The notes below the pieces were generated by a model. The model saw nothing but the letters and a program-made list of their open reading frames with translations. It was not told where the DNA came from and searched no databases. Shown here in pieces: positions 1-16,413 of a DNA stretch of 64,000 bases. The translations under genes and the position numbers were made by a program. This DNA is from Tetrahymena thermophila SB210 (taxonomy: Eukaryota > Ciliophora > Oligohymenophorea > Hymenostomatida > Tetrahymenidae): the NCBI RefSeq assembly GCF_000189635.1, contig NW_002476463.1, forward strand, positions 682,001 through 746,000, given 5' to 3'. Position 1 is the stretch's first letter; every line of letters starts with the position of its first letter.

Positions 1-625
1 TTTAAAAATACCAATTTATTATCATTATCATAGTTTCCTCAAGTTCAGTAATATTAAATACTAGGGTTATCTAAGTTAAGATGCTGTCTAATTTATGAAA
101 ATTCTTTAATAAGACAAATATTTTTCTTAAAAATTGTTTTAAAATTCATTTTATCCTAAATCTGAAATATTTTTAAGCCATATTTTTCTTTCATTTAAAA
201 AAATTACTTGTTATTAGATTTTATTTTATAAAAAATGTTCATATAATTATTATAAAATTCTTTTAGCATTCGAAATTAAATATTTTATTTATATATCTTT
301 GTTATAAAATCTAATTTTAAAAATAAATACTAAATTTATACTATTGATTTTCAAATTTTTAATTTAAAATTTTAAAAGTATTCAAAATATAAATAATTTA
401 AAGCTAATATTAGCTTATAAAATATAGATTCTCATATCATTTTAGATAATATTTTAATTTATAAATTTTAGTAATAGATTTAAGCATTTAAAAAAACTTA
501 TCAATAGTTTATTTTATAAATTATTTAAAATAATATTCATTCATTCATTTTTTTAAACATAAAAAATAGTTTATATTACTACTTTATTTTTTAAAATATT
601 CACAAACCACATTAAAATAATGTAA
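1..625. other. intergenic, no gene seen
   Basis: Very A+T-rich sequence with short homopolymers. No sustained protein-like frame was found on either strand. It lies beyond the 3' end of the minus-strand Cys-rich gene, so it probably holds that gene's 3' UTR. Confidence 0.6.
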
Positions 626-1030
626 TCATAGACAACTTATAGGGCAATCACATCCATTTAAATCACATCCTCCATCGCAGCTACAATTATGACAACTACC
701 ATCGCATCCATTACAATCGCACCCATTACAATCACTACATCCATTACAATCACATCCAATACAACAAGCATAACAATTACACTCCTTTAAATCTTCAACT
801 TTACAGCTTCCATCAGGTATACAATTAGTTTTGAAAGCTTAAAAGCAATCAGAAAAGCAGTCTACTATTTCACTAAAAAAATCACATAAACCATCTAAAA
901 CTGATGATCTGTTAATATTATTAACATTATTACTATTATTAATGCTAAATCCATTCTAGTTATTATTTTATTAGATTTATTAGTTTTAAGCTTCTTATAT
1001 GCCTAATTAAGACTGATAGTATTCTTACAT
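626..1030 (-). CDS. small cysteine-rich protein, about 134 aa
   Basis: Single-exon frame read with TAA/TAG as Gln: ATG at 1028-1030, TGA at 626-628, 135 codons exactly. The N-terminal 40 residues are Gln/Asn-rich and polar. A short amphipathic stretch with Cys follows (CDFFSEIVDCFSDCF). The last ~45 residues are dominated by Cys in CDCNGC, CNGCDG and CDGGC patterns, with about a third of residues Cys. There is no signal peptide or clear TM helix. I recognise no named family. Clustered Cys-X-Cys and Cys-Cys pairs suggest metal binding or dense acylation, but zinc-finger spacing is absent and His is rare. Local G+C is visibly higher than the flanks, which supports real coding. Function unknown. 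Confidence 0.7.
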
Positions 1031-2076
1031 TTATCAAAAAAAATAGTTTATGATAAATTATTTTTTTTATCCTTATTTTTAAAAAATAAATAATTAATTA
1101 ATATTTTTATTGAAATGTATAAAATGCTTACCTATTTATTTACTATTTTTAAAGGCTTAAATTTTTTTTCTAATAAGATAAAAATTTACTTTAAAATATT
1201 CACAAATTACACCAAATTTCTTTTAAAAACCTGCAATTATGTATTTTATTGGGTATATTTTTATATTTTTCAATGAAAAATATTTAAAATTTTGAGATGA
1301 AATAAAAAAGTTAATTAAAAGTAAAAAATAAAATATTGAAAGTGTCTTCTATAATTTAAAAACAGAAATAGTGTTTGTTAACTTTAATTACAACTATATT
1401 TCAATTAGAAATAAAAATAATCCTTTTTAATTACTTGAGCAAATAAATTTTTTTATACAAAGAGTTTATACATACTTGAGATTAATATTTAATAAATAAC
1501 TAAAATAATCTTTTAAATTATTTTAATAATACAGAAAAAGATTTAATTATTGGTGGAATAATTCTATAAATAACTAAAAACATAAAGCTTAATTTATAAA
1601 TTGAGAAGTAATTAGGTAGATAAATAATTTTTTTAAAGTAGATTTTTATTCAAAGAATTCTTTAGCAAAGTCTAAAATAGCTATTAAATTCTGTTTTAAT
1701 AATTTTTAATTTGTATAACTAAGAAAATTGATTGCTATTTATTTATTTAATTTTTTGAGTAATTTCATTTATTTTTTAGGGATGAGATATTTAAGTTAAA
1801 ATTTATTATAAAGCTTAAACAGTGACATTTTTTGTATCTGTTAAAATTTATTAGTTTGACATAAGAAATAGAAGAAAAAGGCATATTCAAATATTATAAT
1901 ATCACCTTGGAACTTGAATTTTATCTAATTTAACTCTATTTGGAGTTTTATTTGCTATTTAATCAAAATCAATGCTGTTCATATTTATATTATTTTTATT
2001 TAATTAGTTTAAGTTCATCACAGTCTAACTATTACTTAGAGGTCTTGCTTAGATCGGTTAAAGTTAAATATCTAAA
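1031..2076. other. intergenic, no gene seen
   Basis: A+T-rich spacer between the start of the Cys-rich gene and the end of the kinesin gene. No convincing frame. It should carry the 5' region of the former and the 3' UTR of the latter. Confidence 0.6.
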
Positions 2077-5698
<3,622 letters not shown>

Positions 5699-7083
5699 CT
5701 TTACTATAAAGTGCGTTTAATAAATAACTAACTTTAATGCTTAATACTAATATCAAGTTGATTCTATCTATTTATTTAATTATCAATAAATCAATCTATT
5801 TTAAGCGAATTAAATTTTGTAAATTAATTAATATTTATATTTTAATTGATTTTTGATAGTTTATAATAAAGTTATGTGCAACTTCATTCTTTTAAGTTCT
5901 CTTCAATTATTCTAAATTTACTTGATTTTTAAATGCTTTTTAAACATACTTCTTACTATTTTGCTAAGATTGATTGTAGAAGTCAGCTCTTAAAACCATT
6001 AATTCATTTCAGTAATTCTCTTGAAAAATATCATATTATTGCCAAAAATTTTAAGGAAATTACTTAACCTTAATTTGATGAATTTTGCAACTAACAAAAA
6101 CCGACTTACCATACATTAATTCTAAATTAACCTATTTGATAGAAATTATTTGCTTATTTATTTTATATTTTTCAATAATTCATATTAAAAAGTAACATAG
6201 ATTATATTGTCTACATAAGTACAAAGTATTTTTTCTACTTTAAATTTTAATTCAATATGTAATTTCGAAAAACTTAAAATATTAATAAATATTCTTAAAT
6301 TAACAAAAGTACTTTCAAAAATATTTAATCAGAGGATGACTTTCATTTAAAGAATAAATACTATTTCCCATATATTCTTATTCAAGAGTTTTCATTTGAT
6401 AAAAATATTCAAATTTAAAATATATTTTAAACTATTTTATTTACAAGTTAGATAAGATATTATTAATACTATTCATTTAAAGATATATCGATCTATATAT
6501 TAACCATAATTTTCACTTTTAACATTACAATATTAGAATGTAGTCAATAAGTAATATTTTTTGAAATATTTTATGAATTTATTTATTAGCTTTAACAAAG
6601 ATAAGGTAATAATTTTAAAGTATTACATTAATAAAATATTTTCCAATTTTATCTAAAAATAAATAAAAATTTTTTTATTTAATTTTAATATTTTATCATT
6701 TTAATTTAATGTGTGCTAAAATATAGTTTGTATTTATTAAATAATTCTTTGATAAACTAAACCAACCATATTATTTTAAAATCAACTAAAAATAAAAAAG
6801 GATTTGGCATTCTACAAATGATATAATAGTGGTGAAAAATAAATAAATATTTCAGAAATAAATAATATGCATGATTTTACAAATTATGTTTATTGAAAAA
6901 AATAAAAAGAAATCAAGATAAGACTGTTTAGTTTAATGAATAATAATAAAAGATTGGTTGGTATCTAGCAAACAAGCAATAAATAAATAAAAAAAAATTA
7001 ATATTTTTTTTGGGTTACAATTATTATTATTTACTGAATATACAAAAAAAGTAATAAGATAAATCTATTTAGATAATTAATAA
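5699..7083. other. divergent intergenic region
   Basis: Spacer between two divergently transcribed genes, kinesin (-) and the cyclic-nucleotide-domain protein (+), so both promoters should lie here. The sequence is uniformly A+T rich. I see no gene and no motif I can name. Confidence 0.6.
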
Positions 7084-10000
7084 ATGTCTGAATAGAATTT
7101 CAATAACAGGAGATAATCGAACATTTATTCTAAAAATTATCTACTCTTAAGCAGTCCTTAAGATGCTCAAGTATTTTTTCATTAAAATTAACTTTTTTGA
7201 ACACATTTTTCAAGGATTTAGTTTGGATTCTAAACAAGAAAATTAAAAGTGAACATGAAACATAATTGATAAAGAAGTCTTTTCTAAAATTGCCTTTTTT
7301 TGAAGAGATGCAAAAATATTTTGGGGAGGATTTACTTGGCAGGTTGTTTATCAAAAGCAAAGTTGAGAATTTTAACTCAGGAGACTACTTACTCAAAGAA
7401 GGTAGTTGCTCTGATGAAATGTACATCATTTTAGTAGGCAAAGTAGCAATCAAGATATAAGGAGAGTCTTAAAATCAAAGAGAGGATTTCAATCCTTATT
7501 AAGAAGAAATGAATACTTAAATAGAAAAATTTATGAATAGACAAGATTTGTATAAAAAATTTATTTAAAATCGTAAGCATTAGCTAGAGGAAAACTATCA
7601 AAAAATACTTAAAAGAAGATAGGAATTGATTGAAGAAAATGATAAAAGAATAAAAGAAAAATAAGAATGGGAAGATCAAAAAATAAAATGGGGTTTAGTT
7701 GTTAAGCACTAAAATAGAAGAAAATTTTCAGTATATTCTAAAAGAGAAAACAATTAAAATCAAATCGATTTAAACAATCAATTCATATTCTAAAAGTAAG
7801 TAATTTCTTTCCAATTTATTTTAAAAAAGCTTTTTTATTAAACAAAGATACAGGTTTGATGGTATTTCTCCTAATCATAAGCAAGGATTGACAATGTAAT
7901 TTGTCTTTAAGCATAAAAAATATTAGTTTTTTTAAATTGATTTATATTTTCTTGGTTGAATTTGGCACAATTAAAATAATAAACAGGTTTTTAACTAAAA
8001 TTATTATTGTTTAAAACAAATAAATATAACAAAAAAATGGATTTAAAAATTATAATTTAGAAATTTTGTAAATTCTAAGTATTAAATTTAATTTTGATCA
8101 ATGAAACAAATTCTCAAAGAAATAATAATTTAACAATATAAAATATGTTTATTTTTTTAATAGTTTTTTTATTAAATATTTAAGCAATTATAAAGGAGAA
8201 GCAGTTTAGGATAATTTGTTGAAAGTTTATACTGAAAATTCATCTAAAAGGGGTAAAAAAAAGAAGATTAATGAAGGATTCTAAGATTATCTTTAGATGG
8301 TTTAGGTGAGAAATTCATATAATATTTCTTTAAATCCTACAAATAAAGAAGAAGAATAAATAATGGACCAGTCTCCAAAGGAAAAAATTATTAAGGTTTT
8401 GGAGTAAGGTGAGTATTTCGGAATGAATTCATTGTAAGAAAATAAAATTTAAGAATACAGTGCAATTGCATTAACAAATGTAAGTGCTGCTGCTATTTCT
8501 AAAAATTTATTTGAAGATGTGTTATTCAGCTTTTTTGAAAAGAACCTTTCTAAAGAAATCAGCTTTTTAAGAGATATTTCTATTTTTCAGACTTTAAAAT
8601 AATATGAGCTTGATTACATTCATATGCAAATTATTAGCAAAGTTCTAGAAAAAAATGCATTCGTTTACAAGAAAGGAGATTCATCCTAACATTTATTTAT
8701 CGTTCTTGAGGGGGAAGTAGAGGTAACTAGTAAAGCTCATAAATATAAAATTAAATTATTGTCTTATTATTAATTAGATTTGTTATGTTGGAGATGAAGA
8801 AGAAAAATAAATTATTCAAACAAATTCTTAAAAAGATAACTTGCTAAATTAAAATTCTCCTTAAAAAAGGGAATATCCTGTAAACTTTTAATAATCTTAT
8901 TAAAAATTAAAAATTTCAATTTATTTTAAGGTTGCAATACTGGGTAAAGGTGCTATTTTTGGAGAAAGTGAAATTCTAAAAAATTCAGAGAGAAAATCAG
9001 AAGTCAAGGTGGTCTCATAAAAAGCCCACTTTTATTTACTTCCTAAAGATGTATGAGTTTTTAACTAAATAAAGTATTTAATTTATCATTGATTTATATA
9101 ATAAAAGTATGTCAATATTTTGCTTGAAAAGTAAGAATTTAAGTAAGAGCTGGAATTTTAAAGGCAGTTAAAATCTCAATGTAGAAAGAAACGTTTAGAC
9201 CAGCTAAAAAACATTGAAAAAGAAGGAGAAATAAGAAAAAATTAGATAAAATACTAACTTTTTAAGCTTAAATAAACTAGCAGCACTGAAGATTGTTTGT
9301 CCACTTAAAGAAAATTAATTTAAAATAATTCAAACTTATTACCTATCTTACCAGCAAATTATACTGCTAGAGAAATTAACAAATCCTAAGAAAATAGTGC
9401 CAGGTTGCAAAAATAAGATGATGAAGATAATCTTGAAAATCATTTAGAACTATATTAAACTGTTCCTTAGAAGTCTAGCAATAACCTAGATGGACTTAAA
9501 TTAGCAATGAATAAATTCAATTCTATTGACTTTAATGATAATAGATTATACGATTTTTGTTAACCTAAATTCGGCTCCGTTAATAGCGTTTAGATACACC
9601 CAAAAAAATAACTTCCAAAAATATAAATTTTATTTGACTAAATTTCAAATAAGGTAGATAAAAGAAGCTACTCATATAGAAACACTTAGATTCTACAAAG
9701 AGAAAGATAATATAGTTAGCCATAGATAGATTTAAGCTATTTGAATAGAAATCATAATTAAAATAGTCAACTATAACTCTCAAATTCAAATAAAGTAGCA
9801 GAAAAAGATGAATAAAATTAAAACTAAAAATAAAATAGATCTATTTCTTTAAATAACTAGCTGCCTTAGAATAGCTAAAATTAACTAATTAAAGAAACGA
9901 ATAAGTAAACATAAAATATCAACAACAACCACAATAATAATAAAACAATAGATTATGGTTATGACATGCCATTTGAAAATGTTTATATTAAAAAATAATT

Positions 10001-10670
10001 ATCAATTTAAACATAAAATTAACAAAATAGCATCAACAATTATAATTTACTTGAATAAAAGCCTTAAAAATAATTCTAAATAAATGATAGCAATAAAATA
10101 GTTAACCAAAAAAGAAAACAATCACTTGAAAAAGCACTTTCTTAGTCTTTAGATCAATCAAAACAACATAATTATAATAATTTTTAGAAAAATAATGCTG
10201 AATAAATATAGTATTAAAAATCTAGTTCATTATCATAAGAGGATTATATAGAAAATGATGTAATCAATTATTAAATACCCATTTCATCTAGTCCTATTCC
10301 TTAGCTTAATAGTATAGAAAAAGACGATGACTTAAGCTTATAAGGTGAGGCATATGCTTATTTGAAGAAAGTAAAAAAGATCCCAGATCATCTGAATGTA
10401 ATTCCTAGCTCTCCTCCTAAAATTGACCCATTGAGACCAAAAGACAAATAAATTTTTGTAAGAAAACCTATTTTAAATAAAATAAAAAAACGAGAAATAA
10501 AAATTGATAAAGACAAAGATAGACTTCCCTAGTTCTTTGAAAGATCTATTTAGTATCAAAAGTCTGTCATGAATATGCTGAACTATGAAAGACAGAGAGC
10601 TATGATTCAAATTAATTATGAGAATTCAAAGTCAAAATAAAATATTTCAAAACAGACATTAAATTAATGA
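7084..10670 (+). CDS. protein with two cyclic-nucleotide-binding-like domains, about 1013 aa
   Basis: Five exons with matching phase: 7084-7170, 7215-7795, 8185-8722, 8778-9050, 9108-10670. The N-terminus leads to SFLKLPFFEEM and a first cNMP-binding-like fold (YLLKEGSCSDEMYIILVGKV ... GEYFGMNSL). It is interrupted by a ~200-residue charged, coiled-coil-like insert rich in Lys, Glu and Gln. The second fold (AFVYKKGDSSQHLFIVLEGE ... GKGAIFGESEILKN) has a shorter insert. The C-terminal half is a Gln/Asn/Ser-rich, low-complexity region ending NISKQTLNQ. Neither phosphate-binding cassette shows the usual Arg-Ala pair after the Gly-Glu, so nucleotide binding is doubtful. No kinase domain or channel helices are present, so it is not PKG, PKA-R or a channel. 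Ciliates have many such multi-CNB proteins of unknown role. The first intron (44 nt) is short. Confidence 0.8.
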
Positions 10671-11613
10671 AAACCAAAACAATCCATTTAAAATTAGTCT
10701 CATGTTTAATTTAATTTATTTTTAACTTTATAAAAATATTATTAAGTTAATATTATAAATTATGTAATATTTTTCAAATAAATTTTAAAGCAATTAAATA
10801 TAAAAAACCATATTAATAAAAATCTAAAATAATTTAGTTCAATTTGATATAAATTTAATATAAATAAAAAAGGTTATTATTATTTTTTGTAACTCTACAT
10901 TTAAAAGTGTTTGTGTAGGATAAAATATTTATAAATATAAATCTAATTAAATTAAAAAAATTTTTTTAATTTTGCTAAAAATTATAAATTAATTAAAATA
11001 TATCATATTTATAAGATCTATGGCAAGGAATTTTGAGTAAAAACTACAAAATAATTAAATTAATTAAATCCAATTTATGTATAAAGATTTTATTAATCTT
11101 GATTGATTGATTTTAATATATTAATTTTTGAAAATAATTACAAAAAAGTAAGAAAATCTATTAATTAAATTGTATTAAGTTTTTTATCAATAAATGTGAA
11201 TATCTTAGGAGTTAATTTTCAATTGAATTATTTTTTATTTCCAATTCCATTTAATATTGATATAATTCTAAAGAAATCAAAATTAATTTTATAACAATAA
11301 AAAATACTGATCGAATTATTATTATTATTTGGATAATTGATATTTATTTAAGATATTTATTGATAAATATTATATTATTCAAACTTTGTTTATATACTTT
11401 TAATTTAATAACTTTTGAAAAGTGTAACAAAAAATGGAAAAGTGAATTAAGAAAACTGTAATAAAACCTCTGAATTTATTTTAAATTCTTATTAATTTAT
11501 AATTTTATTTTTAGAAAAAATTAATTTACAATTTTAAACAAACTTTTTCTTAAATAAAAAAAATGTATTTATGAAAATAAAACTGTAAATACAAAGTAAC
11601 ATAGACTTATTTT
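10671..11613. other. convergent intergenic region
   Basis: Spacer between the 3' ends of two convergent genes, expected to hold both 3' UTRs. A+T rich, with no frame of interest. Confidence 0.6.
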
Positions 11614-14589
11614 TCAAAAAACGAGTTTTTCTTTTAATTCTTATTGTAATTATTCTGGGAGAAGACCTTCATCCTCTATGAATTTTCTGTAAGGATCAAT
11701 GCAAAATTCTTCACTTGATTTACTAGATGGTGTATCTATTTAATAGATTTTATTTTTATCTTTTTGGGTAATTTCCTCATCACCGCTTTCGTTATCACTT
11801 TACTAATCAAGGTCGATTTACTTTTTGTTTTGGTTTAGAACGTTGCTGGTGTTACCTTAATTGTTACTCACAGTTTTATTTTCTGTATTTTTAGATTAAT
11901 TTGTCTGGCTATCAAGTAAAGAGAGTGCTTAGTTTTCTTTGGGTTCTACTAATTTATAATATTTATCTTTTTGCTGTAAAGATACTTGCATTTAGTTTTT
12001 ATGAACATCTTATCTGAGTTACTCAATATGTGAATTCTTAGAACCACTAACTTATTGATTAGGTAGTCTTTAGGCTTTTGATTCATTTGTTTTTAATATT
12101 TTAGATTCATAAAAATCTATTAAGAAATCAGTGTCATATGCTTTTACTTCATGAGTATTAATGATGGTAGGAGTTGGTGTCACACCATTTTTTCTTTTTT
12201 CCCATTATATTTCAAGATATATATTTTTATTTAATATTTTTGATGAAAGGACTCCAGCAGCTTTATCTTTATATTTAAAATGACCTGTAATTGGAATTAC
12301 TTCATCTCTAATATAATCATCTTCTTCATCACTTTCTTCATTTTAAGATGCTTAATCTAGATTATTCGCAGGCTAAGCAGTCTTTTTGTCATCTTGTCTT
12401 CCTTTTGAACAAATATTACCTTTTTATTCTAACTTATCATAATTCAACAACTTGTATGATGTTTATAACTATTTTGGTTTTTTCAGCTCTTTTTCTTTAT
12501 CAAGATCTACAACATTTTTAATTTGATTCAGATTTTCATCTGACGAACCTGACTCTCTGTAATTAATGTTAACACCGTTTGCACTATCAACAGATATATT
12601 ATCAATAACTTCAAGTTATTATGTAAGAGTTTAATGAGGATTCAATATTATTTCTTTTGTAGTTCCTTTTTTCTTTACATCTTCTTTAGTTTTACTGTTT
12701 TACTTTGGAGGTTATGATTCTTTTATTTTTTCAGTGTTTAAGTTGTATTTATTCACTATCTGACTAAGAATTTAATTTTACTTTTCATTTTCTATTTTGC
12801 TCAACAAATCTTTTAACTATTATTCAATTTCCTTTCCTAATTTTTTTTCTTCAGCTTTCTTTTGAATTTTCTCAATTAACTCTATATTTGACTCATCTAT
12901 TGCAGCATTACCAACTTCTTCTAAACTTCTTTAATCTTTATTTCCAGATTTCTCTTTTTATTCAGAGGTTTTATTCTCCTCCTTATCTCTATCTTCATTC
13001 AAAGGACTTTCAGCATAGTTCTATTTTTGAATCTTCCTTCTCGTATTATACTTCTTTCTTCTTCCTAAATCATCTACAGTAAAACTTTCATCTACTTTAG
13101 AATTTTTCCCACTAGTTTAGTTAGATTAAACACTACCTCTTCCTCTCCTTCCAGTTCTATGTCTTCCGTTTGTTTGGTTGCTGTTAGAATTCTATTGTAC
13201 AAGTTGAGTTGTTTACTTTGGTAAATTTTTATTATCCTCTAAATTTTGTTACTGCAAACCTAGATTTAGTAGTGGTTAATTTGAAAGATCCTCCTTTTTA
13301 ACATTCATGAGCATTTCAGCGTTTCTTTAAGCTTACAAAAGAAATTAATTTTAGTAATTCTAAAGTAAAAGTGGATTAGCTAAAGCTGCTTGTAATTAGC
13401 CATTTTATTGTTAATTCTACTATTACTACTATTATTATTATTATTGCTGTTATTTCTATAATATAAATGGTAATTGCTGCATTGCTTATAACTAGAGCTA
13501 GGCTAAGTTTTAAAATTATAACTATTACTGTATCAATTAAGGATTTATTTGTTAAAATTAAATTTCATTTGAGATTGTCTTATTTAGATCAATGAATTAT
13601 TATGGTATATTCCCATTTTGTTGTCCTTAGCCATTTTAATTTAAATTAATTTGCTATAAATTATTAGGAACTTCTTTTTCATTTGATTTTGCTTTTTTTT
13701 GTATTTTTTCTAAAAATTCAGAATCCAATTTTACATTTTCTTTTTTGCTTGTCCTTCTTCTTCTCGGTTTACTTTTAATAAAATCTATTGCATCTTGTAT
13801 GAGTTGATTATCTTCTTTATTATTGAAACTTAATCCTGATTCATCTACATTTGTTTTTTTTCTACGAGTTCTTTTCTATGGTTTTATTTCACTAAAAGTA
13901 GAATCATTAATTTAACTGTTTTATCTTCTTCTTCTCCTAGTTCTTGTAGAAGTATTTCTCTTTTAATTAAGTTAGTTTTTTCTTTATGAAAAACCAGAAC
14001 TTGAATTAGAAGAATCTTCCTCATCTCCTTCTTCAGATTCAATCATTTTTTTCTTTCTCTGCCCTCTTTTCTCATTTGATTTCCTAGAATTCTTCCTTTG
14101 CTCTAATTGAGTGGAAGGAATCTCTTCTTCTACACCAATAAACTCATCATCATCTTCATATTCTTCCATTACCATTCCCTTTTCTAAGGGATTTTAGTAA
14201 TCTTCATCTGAAGTTGTTTTGCTTTAGCTTGACTCAGCATCTTTATAATCTTCATTTTCTAATTAGCTACCTTCTGACATATCTTTGTTGTTGTCTTTTT
14301 ATTATTTTTTTTGTTTGCTTTCACTTGCTTTTTCTTTTTATTCGATGTCCATAGTTTCGTTTACTTATTATAGAATATCACTTTCTGGTATATTACCGTT
14401 TGTAGCTTCTACATTCAAAACAGAAGGCTCAAGAACATTATTTTAATTATCATTTTAATCTTTTGAATCATCAGAGCTGTAAAGCTTTTTCTTATTTCCA
14501 GCTTCATTTAAATTAAAATCAACTTCCTCTTCTTCTTTTATATCAATATTAGGCATATTATGCATACTATCATCAACAATATCAACCAT
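11614..14589 (-). CDS. chromo-shadow-like domain protein, about 991 aa, Gln-rich
   Basis: Single uninterrupted frame of 992 codons (ATG 14587-14589, TGA 11614-11616). The N-terminal ~210 residues are strongly acidic (EEYEDDDEF, SEEGDEEDSS). Several basic clusters follow (RTRRRRQ near 217, KPRRRRTSKK, GRHRTGRRGRG) that look like nuclear-localisation or DNA/RNA-binding patches. A polyGln block lies near residue 380. Around residues 763-830 sits the only globular-looking segment. Its strands YLEIQWEKR and its end FLIDFYESKI resemble the closing strand and helix of a chromo-shadow domain (family pattern: V-I-x-F-Y-E-x-x-L). No chromodomain is visible upstream, so this is not a standard HP1. The likely role is nuclear, as a chromatin-associated scaffold that dimerises or binds PxVxL-type partners; that is inference. 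It is transcribed away from the CS-domain gene's 3' end. Confidence 0.75.
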
Positions 14590-15066
14590 TTGAAGGCAAA
14601 ATAACGAAAAATAATTTTAAAATGTATTTTCCTCTTTTTAGAAGTTTAAATAATGAAAAGTTTTTTATAAATTAAATAATAATAAGAGATTAATTAAATC
14701 ATTGTGAAAAACATTAAAATTATAAAAAGTTAATTATAAGAAGGATACTTTAGAGAGGAGGGAATGACAATAATTTTTTACTTCTAAAAAGAGGATAATA
14801 TATTTTCAAAATTTAAGTTAAAATTCTAATTAAATATTCAGTATTATTAGCGAAACAATCAATAATAAATATCTTCAAATAATTTTCTTTAAAAGACGCA
14901 CACTATATACAAAATTCTAGCTATTTTATCAGCATTTTACAAATATGGAATTTCCTTCATAATAATTCTTTAAATATTTCGCTTATTTAACAAATTATAA
15001 ATTTAAAATCTTAATTGTTTATTTACATTTTATATTTTATATTTAATCGTAATGTTAGTTTTTTGA
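14590..15066. other. intergenic spacer with an inverted repeat
   Basis: Lies just upstream of the 11.6-14.6 kb gene and downstream of the next minus-strand gene. It contains the 15-bp inverted repeat listed separately. No coding frame. Confidence 0.55.
14631..14794. repeat. 15-bp perfect inverted repeat, 134-bp spacer
   Basis: CCTCTTTTTAGAAGT at 14631-14645 is the exact reverse complement of ACTTCTAAAAAGAGG at 14780-14794. The arms begin about 40 bp upstream of the start codon of the chromo-shadow-like gene. There is no target-site duplication and no transposase between the arms. Confidence 0.7.
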
Positions 15067-16413
15067 TCAAATTTGCCATGCTTCCCATTCAAAAGGATCT
15101 GCAATGTAATTTCTTTTTTTGCTTCTCATTTCAGTGCAATACTTTTAAATTTTGGTTATATAAATATTTTATCTAAAAAATAATTAAATAACTTACCATC
15201 TTATCTCTTAAAATTTGGTTTTACATAGATTTTTGTTCTGCTAATTTCTCTCTAACTAATCTTTTATCTGAAATCATTCTCTCTTCTCTTAATTGGTACT
15301 AATCTTCTTTTTCATCTCTTTTCATTTCTGTATCTGCTAGCAATGAAAAGCCAGCTTCAAATTAATCTTGATATAATCTGTAAATTTCCCACCAAATATA
15401 TTAATTATGAGGATTGTGATGTAACTCAGCATGTATATTTCTCCAGACATAAGGTGAAGGAGATTTCAAAATCTCCAAGGTAATTGTTCCCATTTCAGTT
15501 TAATACCACTTTGAGTGATGGGCATTCATAAACTTATAAGTTTTGATATTTAAGTAAAAAAGCACAGGAAAGTCACCTGTGAAAGCGACACCGCTTACAG
15601 TCAATTCAGGGAGGGTAATACTAACATTTAGTCTTAAAATTTCTAAATACCCTTTATAATTTAGTAAAATTAAAAAAACTATGTTATATATAACTCAAAT
15701 TTAAAAAAAAAAGCATTCTTCACTAAATTGCAAATTATCTTAATTTAATAAATTAAAAATCATAATTCATTATTTTGAATTTATTTATTTGTGCCAATTT
15801 TTGAATAATTTAAAATGAATTTTTATTTATTTACCTGGAACATCTATCTTAGGACTAAATTTTATCTTCATTAAAATGTGTGTCATGTTCTAGGCCCACA
15901 TGTAACAAGGTTCAGCCCTATTAAATCAAAAATTAATTCAAATTCTATTTAAAAAATTTCAAATTTTATGATTTTACTTTACAAGAGAAGGTGATTATTC
16001 TGGTAGAAGATTTGTCAAGTTTGAAAAAAGCGGAACATTTTCCAATTTCAATTTCTTTCTAATTTTAACGAATTCCTCATATAAATCTCTCTGTTTAGGA
16101 TTAAAGTATTTTGTAATTAGAGTAGAGGAAGCATTAAACCATCCTTTATGAATTGTATGATGAAGACATCTATTAAAATATTTAAAAAAGCATCATATTT
16201 TTACTAAATTTATTAAAATAGTATTATTTACTATAATCCAATTATTTCATCTTTTTCTATTAAATTATTAATAAGACTCAGAGTTTCTACTTCTGATTTT
16301 GAATTTTAAAACATTTCTAAATAGTTAACTTCATTTTCTGCTTTTTAATTGCATCTTGTTAAGGTTATTTAAACAAAAATAGCTGCTAGAATAATAATAT
16401 TCTTCTTCTTCAT
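15067..16413 (-). CDS. CS-domain-like protein with signal peptide, about 328 aa
   Basis: Five exons in phase: 16413-16232, 16169-15978, 15917-15835, 15651-15197, 15141-15067. The N-terminus MKKKNIIILAAIFVQITLTR is a classic short signal sequence, so the product probably enters the ER. Residues ~125-225 have the hydrophobic strand pattern of a CS/p23-type beta-sandwich. They open with a Cys-Tyr-Met-Trp block and THILMKIKFSP, followed by LTVSGVAF, PVLFYLNIKTY, a conserved-looking Trp in SKWYQTEMG, and EILKSPSPYVW. The C-terminal third is a charged coiled coil (KRDEKEDQYQLREERM). CS domains are usually cytosolic co-chaperone modules, so a secretory one is unusual. The family call rests on pattern alone, and a different all-beta domain is possible. 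The last exon encodes 24 residues ending EWEAWQI. Confidence 0.72.

Noticed and set aside
14631-14794. 15-bp inverted repeat as a MITE or transposon
   Set aside because: The 134-bp spacer has no coding sequence and I see no target-site duplication outside the arms, so a mobile element is not supported.
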